64,000 bases of DNA. Origin: UBA2377 sp964525935 (GTDB taxonomy: Bacteria > Verrucomicrobiota > Verrucomicrobiia > Opitutales > Opitutaceae). Position numbers and translations under genes: made by a program. The DNA lies in contig CAZGJZ010000003.1 of NCBI GenBank assembly GCA_964525935.1, positions 248,001-312,000 on the forward strand. Reading direction: 5' to 3'. The notes below the pieces were generated by a model. That model ran no database searches, was not told the origin of the DNA, and saw nothing but the letters and a program-made list of their open reading frames with translations. Shown piece by piece: positions 7,808-15,426 of this stretch (position 1 is the stretch's first letter; each line of letters opens with the position of its first letter).

Positions 7808-8590
7808 ATGGCACCGAAATCAGCTCTCGTCACCGGCGCATCGCGCGGCATTGGCCGTGGGATCGCCCTCGAACTCGCCCGCGCGGGCTGCCGCGTGGCC
7901 ATCAACTATGCCGGCAACGCCGAGGCGGCCGCCGAGGCACTGGCGCTCGTCAAGGCCGCCGGCGGCGACGGGTTCATCGTGCAGGGCGACGTGGCCGTGG
8001 CGGCGGACCGCGAGCGGCTCGTGAGCGAGACGATGGCGAAATTCGGCCGCATCGACCTGCTCGTGAACAACGCCGGCGTCGCGCCGAAGGTGCGAGCCGA
8101 CCTGCTCGACGCGGGTGAGGAGAGCTTTGACCGGCTCTTCGCGATCAATTTGAAGGGACCGTTTTTCCTCTCGCAGCTCGTAGCGAAGCAGATGCTCAAG
8201 CAGTCGGCCGACAGCGAGGGCTTCCGCGGCCGCATCGTGAACATCACGTCGATCTCGGTTTACACGGCGTCGATCAACCGTGGCGACTACTGCATGGTGA
8301 AGGCGGGGCTGGCGATGATGACGAAGCTCTTTGCCGACCGGCTCGCGAACGACGGCATTAATGTCTACGAGATCCGGCCCGGCGTGATCGCGACCGACAT
8401 GACCGGCGGCGTGAAGGAAAAATACGACAAGCTCATCATCACCGACGAGCGCGGCATCACGCCGATCCGCCGCTGGGGCAAGCCCGAGGATATTGGCCGG
8501 GCGGTGCGCGCGATCGCGGAAGACCGCTTCCCGTTCACGACCGGCGCGTGTTTCGATGTGGACGGCGGGTTCCACCTGCACCGCTTGTAA
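7808..8590 (+). CDS. Short-chain dehydrogenase/reductase (FabG-like)
   Basis: A 260-residue classical SDR. The ATG at 7808 was chosen because the Rossmann motif TGASRGIG then falls at residues 9-16. NNAGVAP, NITSISVYTASINRGDY and the catalytic YCMVK (Y-x-x-x-K) are present. The insert FLSQLVAKQMLKQSADSEGFRGRIVNITS resembles dehydrogenases often annotated as 3-ketoacyl-ACP reductase, but the substrate cannot be assigned. It ends 65 bp before the rhodanese gene, and a GC-rich hairpin (about 8612-8637) sits in that gap. Confidence 0.88.
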   Translation: MAPKSALVTGASRGIGRGIALELARAGCRVAINYAGNAEAAAEALALVKAAGGDGFIVQGDVAVAADRERLVSETMAKFGRIDLLVNNAGVAPKVRADLLDAGEESFDRLFAINLKGPFFLSQLVAKQMLKQSADSEGFRGRIVNITSISVYTASINRGDYCMVKAGLAMMTKLFADRLANDGINVYEIRPGVIATDMTGGVKEKYDKLIITDERGITPIRRWGKPEDIGRAVRAIAEDRFPFTTGACFDVDGGFHLHRL

Positions 8591-8655
8591 CAAAGCGGTG
8601 TCTTTTTACGGCGGCCGCTTGAAAATGGCCGCCGCGCGGGCAGGGTGGGAGCGCT

Positions 8656-9042
8656 ATGAAAAAAGTTCTCACCCTCGCTGTCGCCCTCTTTGCCGCTACG
8701 GTGGCACTGGCGGGCTCGAAGTTTGCCGATATCTCGCATGACGAACTGCATGCGGCCATCGCGGCCAAGCAAGTCGTGGTGCTCGACGTGAATGGAACCG
8801 ATTCGTTCAAGGAGGGGCGCATTCCCGGCGCCATCGATTTTGTCGCCCACAAGGACCAGCTCGCCTCCTTGCTGCCCGCGGACAAGGGCGCGTTGATCGT
8901 CGCTTACTGCGGCAACGAACAGTGCAGTGCCTACCGCAATGCGGCGAACGCGGCGGAAAAACTCGGCTACACCAACATCAAGCACTACGCTCCCGGCATC
9001 GCCGGCTGGAAGAAGTCCGGCGCGCCGATGGACAAGAGCTAA
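8656..9042 (+). CDS. Periplasmic single-domain rhodanese
   Basis: A 128-residue protein with a clear Sec signal peptide (about residues 1-19, AATVALAG) and one rhodanese domain. The motif VVLDVNGTDSFKEGRIPGAI is followed by the active-site loop starting at Cys85 (CGNEQC, with a second Cys at 90) and the C-terminal YAPGIAGWKKSGAP. Rhodanese domains carry persulfide sulfur; with two cysteines in the loop a redox role is also possible. A strong terminator follows, so this gene ends its transcript. Confidence 0.88.
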   Translation: MKKVLTLAVALFAATVALAGSKFADISHDELHAAIAAKQVVVLDVNGTDSFKEGRIPGAIDFVAHKDQLASLLPADKGALIVAYCGNEQCSAYRNAANAAEKLGYTNIKHYAPGIAGWKKSGAPMDKS

Positions 9043-9070
9043 GCGCCCCTACGATAGTGATTCATTTCCG

Positions 9071-9098
9071 GCCCGGACGATTTCGTCCGGGCTTTTTT
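9071..9098 (+). terminator. Intrinsic terminator after rhodanese gene
   Basis: Perfect arms GCCCGGAC and GTCCGGGC with a 6-nt loop, followed by TTTTTTGT, 28 bp after the rhodanese stop codon. Confidence 0.92.
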
Positions 9099-9132
9099 GT
9101 GCGGGGAGCACAGGTAGTCAGAGTGTGCGCAA

Positions 9133-9894
9133 TCAGCCAAAACCACTACCCTGAGATGGTTCAGGCACGACGGCGCCAAAACCGCCGGCGCTGTTGCGAC
9201 GCAACCCAACGACAGCAAGGAAATGATACCAGAGTGCGCGGTAGCGGGAGGGCCTTTCAACGCGAAGGATTTCGGGCACGAGGCCGTCGCGCAAGTTGAT
9301 CGCCAGAAGTGGGAGGCCGGCTTCCTGCCAGCGCAGGAGCACATGAGCGAGGTCGGTTTGCGGCCGGAATTCCTGGGATTGCACGAGCACGGCACCGGCG
9401 ATTTGCTGGCTTTTTAGGAAATTGGCGGAGGGGAAATCCTGAGGAAAAACCAGCCAGCGATTGTCGTATTTCCCTGGAAGGACTCCGCCGTGTTCACGCA
9501 TGCGGTTGGCATCGAGTAGGAACGCCGGCGGGGCGTCCGTGGGGAGCCGGGCATCGACCAGGACCTCGCCGCCACGGCTGAGCGCGTTGATGATATCCTG
9601 GGTAGGGACGACGGCATTGAAGCCATGCGAAGTGTTGAACAGCGGCACGGGCCGGTAACCGGACGCAATCAGTTGCAGGCCGACTGCGACCGCTTGTTCG
9701 CCCGGAAGATCAAGAATGAGGGCGAGCCGTTGAGCAGCCAAATCGGGAGCACCAGGCCACGCGATGCGTCCTGCCATCGTGGTCGCCGGGCCAGTGATGG
9801 CGCGTTCGAGTTGGGTAAACAGCACAGGCTTTGTCCATGGCGACCATGGGGCGGAGAGAGGAGACCAGAGATCGTAGATTTCTTGTTCGGTCAT
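9133..9894 (-). CDS. Uncharacterised protein, third gene of DUF350/ATP-grasp operon
   Basis: A 253-residue soluble protein with no recognised family. Notable segments are LALILDLPGEQAVAVGLQLI, GGEVLVDARLPTDAPPAFLLD and RWLVFPQDFPSANFL, and a late DLAHVLLRWQEAGLPLLAINL. Its ATG overlaps the stop of the ATP-grasp gene as ATGA, so the two are translationally coupled. That coupling suggests it acts with the ATP-grasp and DUF350 proteins, for example as an accessory or substrate-handling protein. The function is unknown. Confidence 0.75.
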   Translation of the reverse strand: MTEQEIYDLWSPLSAPWSPWTKPVLFTQLERAITGPATTMAGRIAWPGAPDLAAQRLALILDLPGEQAVAVGLQLIASGYRPVPLFNTSHGFNAVVPTQDIINALSRGGEVLVDARLPTDAPPAFLLDANRMREHGGVLPGKYDNRWLVFPQDFPSANFLKSQQIAGAVLVQSQEFRPQTDLAHVLLRWQEAGLPLLAINLRDGLVPEILRVERPSRYRALWYHFLAVVGLRRNSAGGFGAVVPEPSQGSGFG

Positions 9895-11129
9895 GAGGAT
9901 GAGCGGGGGTGGAAGGCTAAGTCGCGTGGCGAGCTGAGCAGAACGGCAATGTCCTGAGCCTGATGATCGATGAGCGGGCGGGGTGCAATACGTCCATAAA
10001 TTCCCGCCGCCTGGCCATCAATAACGTAGACACCCAAGCAGGGATAAGCAGGACCTTGGTGGGTGAGACAGGGCAGGGCGTTGAATCGCCGTTGCGCGAC
10101 CCAGGCGGTCGGTTTGCGGGCGATGGCCTTCGTGATGTCGCTCCACTCCTTGGGCGTTGTGGTGCCATGTAGGCCGATACCGTCGCCGACGCGGCCGAAA
10201 GACGGTTTGGTGGCCCAATCGGGTCCAAGGTTGTCCCGCCACGAGATGGTTTCCGGCAGCAATTCTCGCCAGCGAGGCAGCGGTGATTGTAGATACGGCC
10301 AGGTTAGCGGGAAGCGTTTGCTTTGCGACAAGACCGCACGACCGGGGTTGATTTGTGGGGTGGCAGTATTTTGGAAAAAGCAGCGCCATTGGTTGCCAGA
10401 CAGATTGGGCAACCACTCAGCGGGAAAAAATCGTAGCAAGGCGGAGAGCGGCCCGGTTTCACGGCTGGCAGTGCCGTCGGCCGACCAAGTGATGTCCGCC
10501 GGACTGAGCAAGTGGCTGGTGATTCCGGCGCGGGCGAACTCGCGTTGGAGATAGATCATGACTTGGCGGTCGTCGACGTAAGCGGTGGCGTGGACCAGTC
10601 CAATGCCGCGCGTGGTGAGCTGACGCCCTTGGAGAGCGGCGATAAGCGCGGAGACGGGATGGGCGGTCGGCGCGCAGCCGGGGTAGTGCCGAGCCATGAT
10701 AGCGGTGAACCCCGCGGCTTCGATATAGCCGCCGGGCACGTCGCTGTTCACTTCCGATATCTGCCATCCGCTCTCGGTGGCGTGAAAATCGAAACGCATG
10801 ACGCGCGGTTGATCGGGGGCGGTGCCGATGGCTGATTTGCATTCGGCCAGCAAGGTTGCCTCGAGTGGAGGAGGCAGACACAGCATTTTGATCAACTTTG
10901 CGTCAGCACTGATTTCTGCCTCGGCTTGCAGCGTTTCTTGGTAGAGGGCTGCGGCGGCGGTTGACAGATGACGCCAACATTCTGGTGTGATGATCAGGAC
11001 AAAATTGGAGAGGACGGAAATGTCCTCGGCCTGCGGATCCCATTTGCAGCAAGCGAAAATGGCCTCGCGTCTCACCGCGGCCATTGACGCAGCCGATAAG
11101 GGCGGCGAAACCGAAATGACGTCGGTCAT
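9891..11129 (-). CDS. Glutathionylspermidine synthase-like ATP-grasp protein (YjfC-like)
   Basis: A 412-residue protein. I set the start at the ATG at 11129 because it overlaps the upstream stop as ATGA; an upstream 67-codon extension is unlikely. The block RFDFHATESGWQISEVNSDVPGGYIEA at about 112-138 matches the conserved region of the C-terminal amidase-ligase domain of glutathionylspermidine synthase (R-F-D, E-x-N-x-D-x-P). PSFGRVGDGIGLHG and the C-terminal GVYVIDGQAAGIYGRIAP also fit an ATP-grasp ligase. It lacks the N-terminal amidase of E. coli Gsp, so it resembles stand-alone YjfC-type ligases that form an amide bond on an unknown substrate. Confidence 0.7.
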   Translation of the reverse strand: MTDVISVSPPLSAASMAAVRREAIFACCKWDPQAEDISVLSNFVLIITPECWRHLSTAAAALYQETLQAEAEISADAKLIKMLCLPPPLEATLLAECKSAIGTAPDQPRVMRFDFHATESGWQISEVNSDVPGGYIEAAGFTAIMARHYPGCAPTAHPVSALIAALQGRQLTTRGIGLVHATAYVDDRQVMIYLQREFARAGITSHLLSPADITWSADGTASRETGPLSALLRFFPAEWLPNLSGNQWRCFFQNTATPQINPGRAVLSQSKRFPLTWPYLQSPLPRWRELLPETISWRDNLGPDWATKPSFGRVGDGIGLHGTTTPKEWSDITKAIARKPTAWVAQRRFNALPCLTHQGPAYPCLGVYVIDGQAAGIYGRIAPRPLIDHQAQDIAVLLSSPRDLAFHPRSSS

Positions 11130-11923
11130 TGCCACGGACCGGCCCAAGCAAGATAGACTGCGGCTATGCTCAAATGCAGTAGAACCCAAAAAGAAGCTTG
11201 AGCGATTGAAACGTCGATACGGGTTAGACGGCTGAGTTTTGAGTCCAAAAAACCCGCGGCAATAGTGTAGGGAATCACAAGCCAGATGTGATGGGTAAAA
11301 TCCATGATGGTTGTGTCCCAGCTCGTCCAATCTCCCGCTACGGAACGCCCGGCGATGACGCCAACGGCAATCAATAGGCTGCCAAGTCTTACGCCGGAGC
11401 TAAAATCGCGCTCGATCAAGATGCGTTCCATGGCATTCGACATGGCATTATAGAGCCACCAGCAGATGAGCAGGGCGCCGGTAGCAAGCAGGGCGCAAAT
11501 CAATACCACGCCCCAACCGGGGCCATCACCGATATTGGCGCCAGCGAAGCAACTCGCGCTGCCCAGGAGCACGCCGAAACCGAGCGCCGCGGCACTGGAG
11601 TTTCCGCGCTCAAGCCAGTCATCGCGGAAGGACAAGCCACAGAATCCCGCAAGATAGTAGGTCACCAAGGCCAGCCAGGCGCAGCCAAAGACTAGATAAA
11701 ACACCAGGTATACGACATCATCGCGCACATCATAGCTGGCATGGCTGCGCAAGACATAGAAGATGAGCGTGAGTGCGATAATAGGGGCGAAGCCGCCGAC
11801 AACACGCAATCGTGTAGCGCGGCCGAAATCTTCTCGTGAGAGACAAAGCCGAAGCCACTGGCCCCACACGGTAACGCTCAGGATAAGCGAGAAAATGAGG
11901 ACAAGGATTTCATCGCCAGACAT
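11126..11923 (-). CDS. DUF350 (UPF0719/YjfL-like) polytopic membrane protein
   Basis: A 265-residue protein with about seven or eight hydrophobic segments. The start at 11923 (MSGDEIL) is the only ATG near the first membrane segment; the longer frame begins with TTG. The part from about residue 115, GNSSAAALGFGVLLGSASCFAGANIG then LLICWWLYNAMSNAMERILIERDFSSGVRLGSLLIAVG, follows the DUF350 pattern of E. coli YjfL (short Asn-rich loop, long glycine-rich helix, repeat). DUF350 genes commonly neighbour stand-alone glutathionylspermidine-synthase-like ligases, which is exactly the next gene here. Confidence 0.7.
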   Translation of the reverse strand: MSGDEILVLIFSLILSVTVWGQWLRLCLSREDFGRATRLRVVGGFAPIIALTLIFYVLRSHASYDVRDDVVYLVFYLVFGCAWLALVTYYLAGFCGLSFRDDWLERGNSSAAALGFGVLLGSASCFAGANIGDGPGWGVVLICALLATGALLICWWLYNAMSNAMERILIERDFSSGVRLGSLLIAVGVIAGRSVAGDWTSWDTTIMDFTHHIWLVIPYTIAAGFLDSKLSRLTRIDVSIAQASFWVLLHLSIAAVYLAWAGPWQ

Positions 11924-12028
11924 AGGGGGTGAAAGGAGAGGAATAAAAGCCAGGCTGTGCGGCAATCAGTAAGTGGCTGGCCTCACTTTTACCTCGTCGG
12001 CGTCAGAGCCAATCGGGCAACCTGAGGC

Positions 12029-13030
12029 ATGTTGTTGATCTGTCAGGCCGGTTTTGAAGCTCTGCTCGCGGGTGAACTCGCGGCGCAGGGGGCGGTCGTG
12101 CATTCGCAGGGACCGGGCTGGGTGCGGGCCGACGGCGTCACGGGCGAGCCGGCGTTCGCGCATGTGATCGCGCGCGGCGAGAGCGAGCTGCGCGGCGAGT
12201 CGGTCAACGCCCTGGCGCAGCAGCTCGCGGATTTTTTCATGAAGAGCCTGCAGGGCGAGCGCATCGAGGCGGCCTGGCCGTGTGTGTTTGCGGGGCCGGC
12301 GGAACTGGTGGGCCTCGGGCGGCGCATCAGCGGCGTCGAGAAGGCGTTTCACGAGGTGTTGAAAAAACGATTTGCGCGCGTGGCCAAGCTGGCGGTGCCG
12401 GATTTGCCGCGCGGGGCCGGGACGGTGCGCGGGTTGCTGGTGTGGTTTACGGATTTTGGGCAGGTCGTGGTGGCGCGCGAGATCGCGATGAACGGCCAGC
12501 GGCGGATGGCGGATGACGATTTGGCGCCGTCGCGAAGCTACCTGAAAGTTGAGGAGGCCTACGTCGTGCTCGGTCGCGAGCCGGGCGAGGGCGAGACGGT
12601 GGTCGATCTCGGCGCGGCGCCGGGTGGCTGGAGCTACAGCGCGGCGAAGCGCGGCGCACACGTCATCGCGATCGACAACGGTCCGCTCAAGGGCGGCGCG
12701 CTGAACCATCCGCGCATCGAGCACCGGATGGAGGATGCGTTCAATTTCAAGCCGGCCGACGGACAGGTCTACGACTGGCTGTTTTGCGACATGGTGGAGG
12801 AGCCGCACCATGTGTTGCGGCACATCGTCGAGCCGTGGCTGGCGCGCGGGTGGTGCCGGCGGTTTGTGGTGAATCTCAAATTCGGCCGCGTGGATGCGGT
12901 GGCGCTGTTGCAGGAGTTGCGGGCGCCGGGCTCGGTTTTGCAAACGCATGCCCCCGGAACGCGCATCCGCCATCTCTATCACGACCGCGAGGAGTTTACG
13001 CTGGTGGGAGAAATTGTTCCGTCGCGGTGA
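12029..13030 (+). CDS. RlmM-like 23S rRNA 2'-O-ribose methyltransferase (FtsJ fold)
   Basis: A 333-residue protein with a THUMP-like N-terminal half and an FtsJ/RrmJ methyltransferase domain from about residue 165. The SAM motif VVDLGAAPGGWSY is at 191-203, preceded by YLKVEEAYVV with the first catalytic Lys. AIDNGPL, LFCDMVEEP and VVNLKFGR supply the remaining catalytic Asp/Lys positions. E. coli RlmM methylates C2498 of 23S rRNA. The call rests on domain layout and motifs; the exact nucleotide is inferred. Confidence 0.85.
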   Translation: MLLICQAGFEALLAGELAAQGAVVHSQGPGWVRADGVTGEPAFAHVIARGESELRGESVNALAQQLADFFMKSLQGERIEAAWPCVFAGPAELVGLGRRISGVEKAFHEVLKKRFARVAKLAVPDLPRGAGTVRGLLVWFTDFGQVVVAREIAMNGQRRMADDDLAPSRSYLKVEEAYVVLGREPGEGETVVDLGAAPGGWSYSAAKRGAHVIAIDNGPLKGGALNHPRIEHRMEDAFNFKPADGQVYDWLFCDMVEEPHHVLRHIVEPWLARGWCRRFVVNLKFGRVDAVALLQELRAPGSVLQTHAPGTRIRHLYHDREEFTLVGEIVPSR

Positions 13031-13096
13031 TTTTTCCCCGTTTTTCGGGGGAAACGCGTGGACAGCGCGCGGGGAAAGAGGGTTACTCAACGTCCC

Positions 13097-13639
13097 ATGA
13101 AACCCACTGCACTCCTACGCATCCTTGCATGCGGCCTGGCGGCGCTCGGGCTGGCGGTCGCGGCCTCCGCGAATTCCGCCATCGCCGGCCGCTGGCGGCT
13201 CGACCCGACCCTGAGCACCGCGCTCGACGGCTGGAACAAGATGGACCTCGTCGTCGCGCTCGACGGCACGAAGGTGGCCCTCACGCATGACATGCTCTGG
13301 CGCACCAGCAACATCGTGGCGACCAACACGGTCGACACCGCGCAGCCGGTGGAGCTGAAGAATTTTTTCCGCGTCGAGCAGCGCCACATGGCGGTATACG
13401 CTGCGAAGCACGCCGTCACCAAGGCGACCGCCGCCTGGATCGACGACGGCCGCACGCTGCGCACGGAAGTGTTCACGCCGGTCGAGGTTTCCCAAGGCGA
13501 CGTGATCATGCGCATCACGAGCGAGTATCGCGTCAGTGAGACGGGCGACACGCTCACGCTCATCGAGCTGCATTCCTCGCGGAATCGTCCGCTCGTCTAC
13601 GTATTCAAGAAAGTGCCGGCGGAGGCGGCGAAGAAATAA
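13097..13639 (+). CDS. Secreted protein of unknown function
   Basis: A 180-residue protein with a signal peptide (MKPTALLRILACGLAALGLA, cleavage near ASA-NS). The mature part, beginning AIAGRWRLDPTLSTALDGW, looks like a small beta-rich domain reminiscent of lipocalin-like proteins that start with GxW. No catalytic motif is seen. The ATG at 13097 was chosen because it starts the signal peptide. It is followed after only 4 bp by the GxGYxYP gene, so the two are likely an operon. Confidence 0.75.
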   Translation: MKPTALLRILACGLAALGLAVAASANSAIAGRWRLDPTLSTALDGWNKMDLVVALDGTKVALTHDMLWRTSNIVATNTVDTAQPVELKNFFRVEQRHMAVYAAKHAVTKATAAWIDDGRTLRTEVFTPVEVSQGDVIMRITSEYRVSETGDTLTLIELHSSRNRPLVYVFKKVPAEAAKK

Positions 13640-13643
13640 CATC

Positions 13644-15329
13644 ATGAAACGCATTCTTTTCCCCCTTGGTTTGATCGCGACGTTGGTCGCCGCTCCGGCG
13701 GTCCTCGCCGAAAGTCCGGCAATCTCCGCACCCGCGCCGGCCCCCGCGGCCCCGGCGGTTCGTGCGGCGTGGGTCATGCATTTTAACCTCGATTGGAACG
13801 TCGCTGGCGGCCTCCCCGAGAAGGCACTGCTCGTCAGCCTGCAGGGCCTCGCCAACCGCGCGGCGCCGCAGCTCTACATCGTGCATCCGCCGGAATACCA
13901 GTGGGAGATCACCGGCCCGCTGTTCGATTTTTACCAGCGCAAGCATGGCGTGAAATTCACCGAGCTGAAGACCGCCGACGCGGCGCTCGAACAATTCAAG
14001 TCCGCGGCCAAGGGCTACGTCGTGTGGGACAAGTCCGTCGGCGCCTCGCTCAACGTGGCGTTCACCATCGCCGGTCTCGAGGACGCAGTGGTCGTGTCCG
14101 AGGAACTGATTCCGCTCGTCGAGAAACACGGCCTCAAGCAGATCGACGATCTGCGCGGCCGCTATGCCGGCCAGACCGACGACGTCATCTATCAGGACGC
14201 CTACGACAAATACTGGGCGCGCTGCGCGAAGGACCGTATCATGCTCATGGGCGGCCACGTCGGTGCCGTGCGCATGCCGGGCATGGCGGACTGGGGCGTG
14301 CGCGAGAAGATGTTCTTCCACGATCTCTCCGCGAACCCGAAGCACACGAAGGAACTCGCGCTCAACCGCCGCCTGCTCTCCGAGATCACACCCGGTGGCT
14401 ACGTTTTCGGCTGGCACTCCTACGGCAAGGACACCGAGGAGCAATACACCACGTTGCTCTCGATGTATGGCCTGCGCATGGAAGGGCTGCACAACCTGCC
14501 GAACCTGAGCTTCAACAGCCAGTTCACCTTCACGCCCGGCTTCAAGTTCACCAACAACCACCACGCGTCGCTCGACGCGAAGTTCACCGCGGAGCCCAAG
14601 GTCTACCTCGCCTTCGTGCAGTCGGACTCGATCGGCATCGGCGTGTGGACCAAGCCCGGCCGCGGCAAGCTGCCCTTCGGCTGGCAGGTGACGATGAACT
14701 GGACGGAGTTTTCGCCGGCCGCGCTGGAGTATTTCCACGAGAGCGCGACGCCCAACGACTACTTCATCGGCGGCCTCTCCGGTCCCGGCTACATGTATCC
14801 CAACCACATCCCGGCGGATCGTTTCCCGGTGTTGATGGAGCGTGCGCGCCGGCTCATGGGCCTGCTCGACGAGCACATCATGGAGATCATGGATAACTCC
14901 GCCGCCGACGGCAACGTGGGCAATGCGGACCTGACGAAGGAAACGGTCGACGCTTACTACCGCGAGTTCCCGAACGTCATCGGTTTCATCAACGGCTACG
15001 GCCCCGCCCGCACGCGCGACCTGCGCGGCTCGCAGGCGATGATCTCCTACGACTACTACATCGACCCGCGCCGGCCGCGCGCCGAGGTGGCGGCCGACCT
15101 CAACGAACTCATCGCGCTCAACAGCAAGCGTCCGTATTACCTGCTCGTGCACGTGCGCGAGTCGAACGACGTGAACAGCCTCGTCGAAGTGACGAAGCAG
15201 CTCGAAGGCCCGGTCGAGATCGTGCCCGTCGACGTCTTCCTGAAGCTCGCCGCGAGCAACAAGACCTACACGACGCGTTATCAGGACCCCGAGGATCCGA
15301 AGCACTTCGAGGGTTTCCCGAAGGAGTAA
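13644..15329 (+). CDS. Secreted GxGYxYP family protein
   Basis: A 561-residue protein with a signal peptide (about residues 1-22) followed by an Ala/Pro-rich linker and the N-terminal GxGYxYP domain (LLVSLQGLANRAAPQLYIVHP). The family-naming motif is present as GPGYMYP near residues 380-386. Pfam splits this family into N- and C-terminal domains; the fold is thought to resemble a sugar-binding or hydrolase architecture, but the activity is not established. It follows the small secreted protein by 4 bp and ends at a terminator. An export to the periplasm or surface is expected. Confidence 0.9.
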   Translation: MKRILFPLGLIATLVAAPAVLAESPAISAPAPAPAAPAVRAAWVMHFNLDWNVAGGLPEKALLVSLQGLANRAAPQLYIVHPPEYQWEITGPLFDFYQRKHGVKFTELKTADAALEQFKSAAKGYVVWDKSVGASLNVAFTIAGLEDAVVVSEELIPLVEKHGLKQIDDLRGRYAGQTDDVIYQDAYDKYWARCAKDRIMLMGGHVGAVRMPGMADWGVREKMFFHDLSANPKHTKELALNRRLLSEITPGGYVFGWHSYGKDTEEQYTTLLSMYGLRMEGLHNLPNLSFNSQFTFTPGFKFTNNHHASLDAKFTAEPKVYLAFVQSDSIGIGVWTKPGRGKLPFGWQVTMNWTEFSPAALEYFHESATPNDYFIGGLSGPGYMYPNHIPADRFPVLMERARRLMGLLDEHIMEIMDNSAADGNVGNADLTKETVDAYYREFPNVIGFINGYGPARTRDLRGSQAMISYDYYIDPRRPRAEVAADLNELIALNSKRPYYLLVHVRESNDVNSLVEVTKQLEGPVEIVPVDVFLKLAASNKTYTTRYQDPEDPKHFEGFPKE

Positions 15330-15353
15330 CGAGTCGGCGCAGTTTTTCAGGTG

Positions 15354-15385
15354 GACCGGGCGCTCCGTCGCCCGGTCTTTTTTTT
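15354..15385 (+). terminator. Intrinsic terminator after GxGYxYP gene
   Basis: Arms GACCGGGCG and CGCCCGGTC with a 6-nt loop are followed by TTTTTTTTG, about 25 bp after the stop codon. Confidence 0.93.
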
Positions 15386-15426
15386 GACATCAGCGACCGC
15401 GCGCGGAGCGCACGGTCCACCTGCGA

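Noticed and set aside
8612..8637. Terminator between the SDR and rhodanese genes
   Set aside because: The CGGCGGCC/GGCCGCCG stem is real, but no T-tract follows it, and the T-run precedes the stem on the plus strand.
11130..11330. N-terminal 67-codon extension of the ATP-grasp gene
   Set aside because: It overlaps the DUF350 gene. The ATG at 11129 overlaps the upstream stop as ATGA, a pattern repeated at the next junction.
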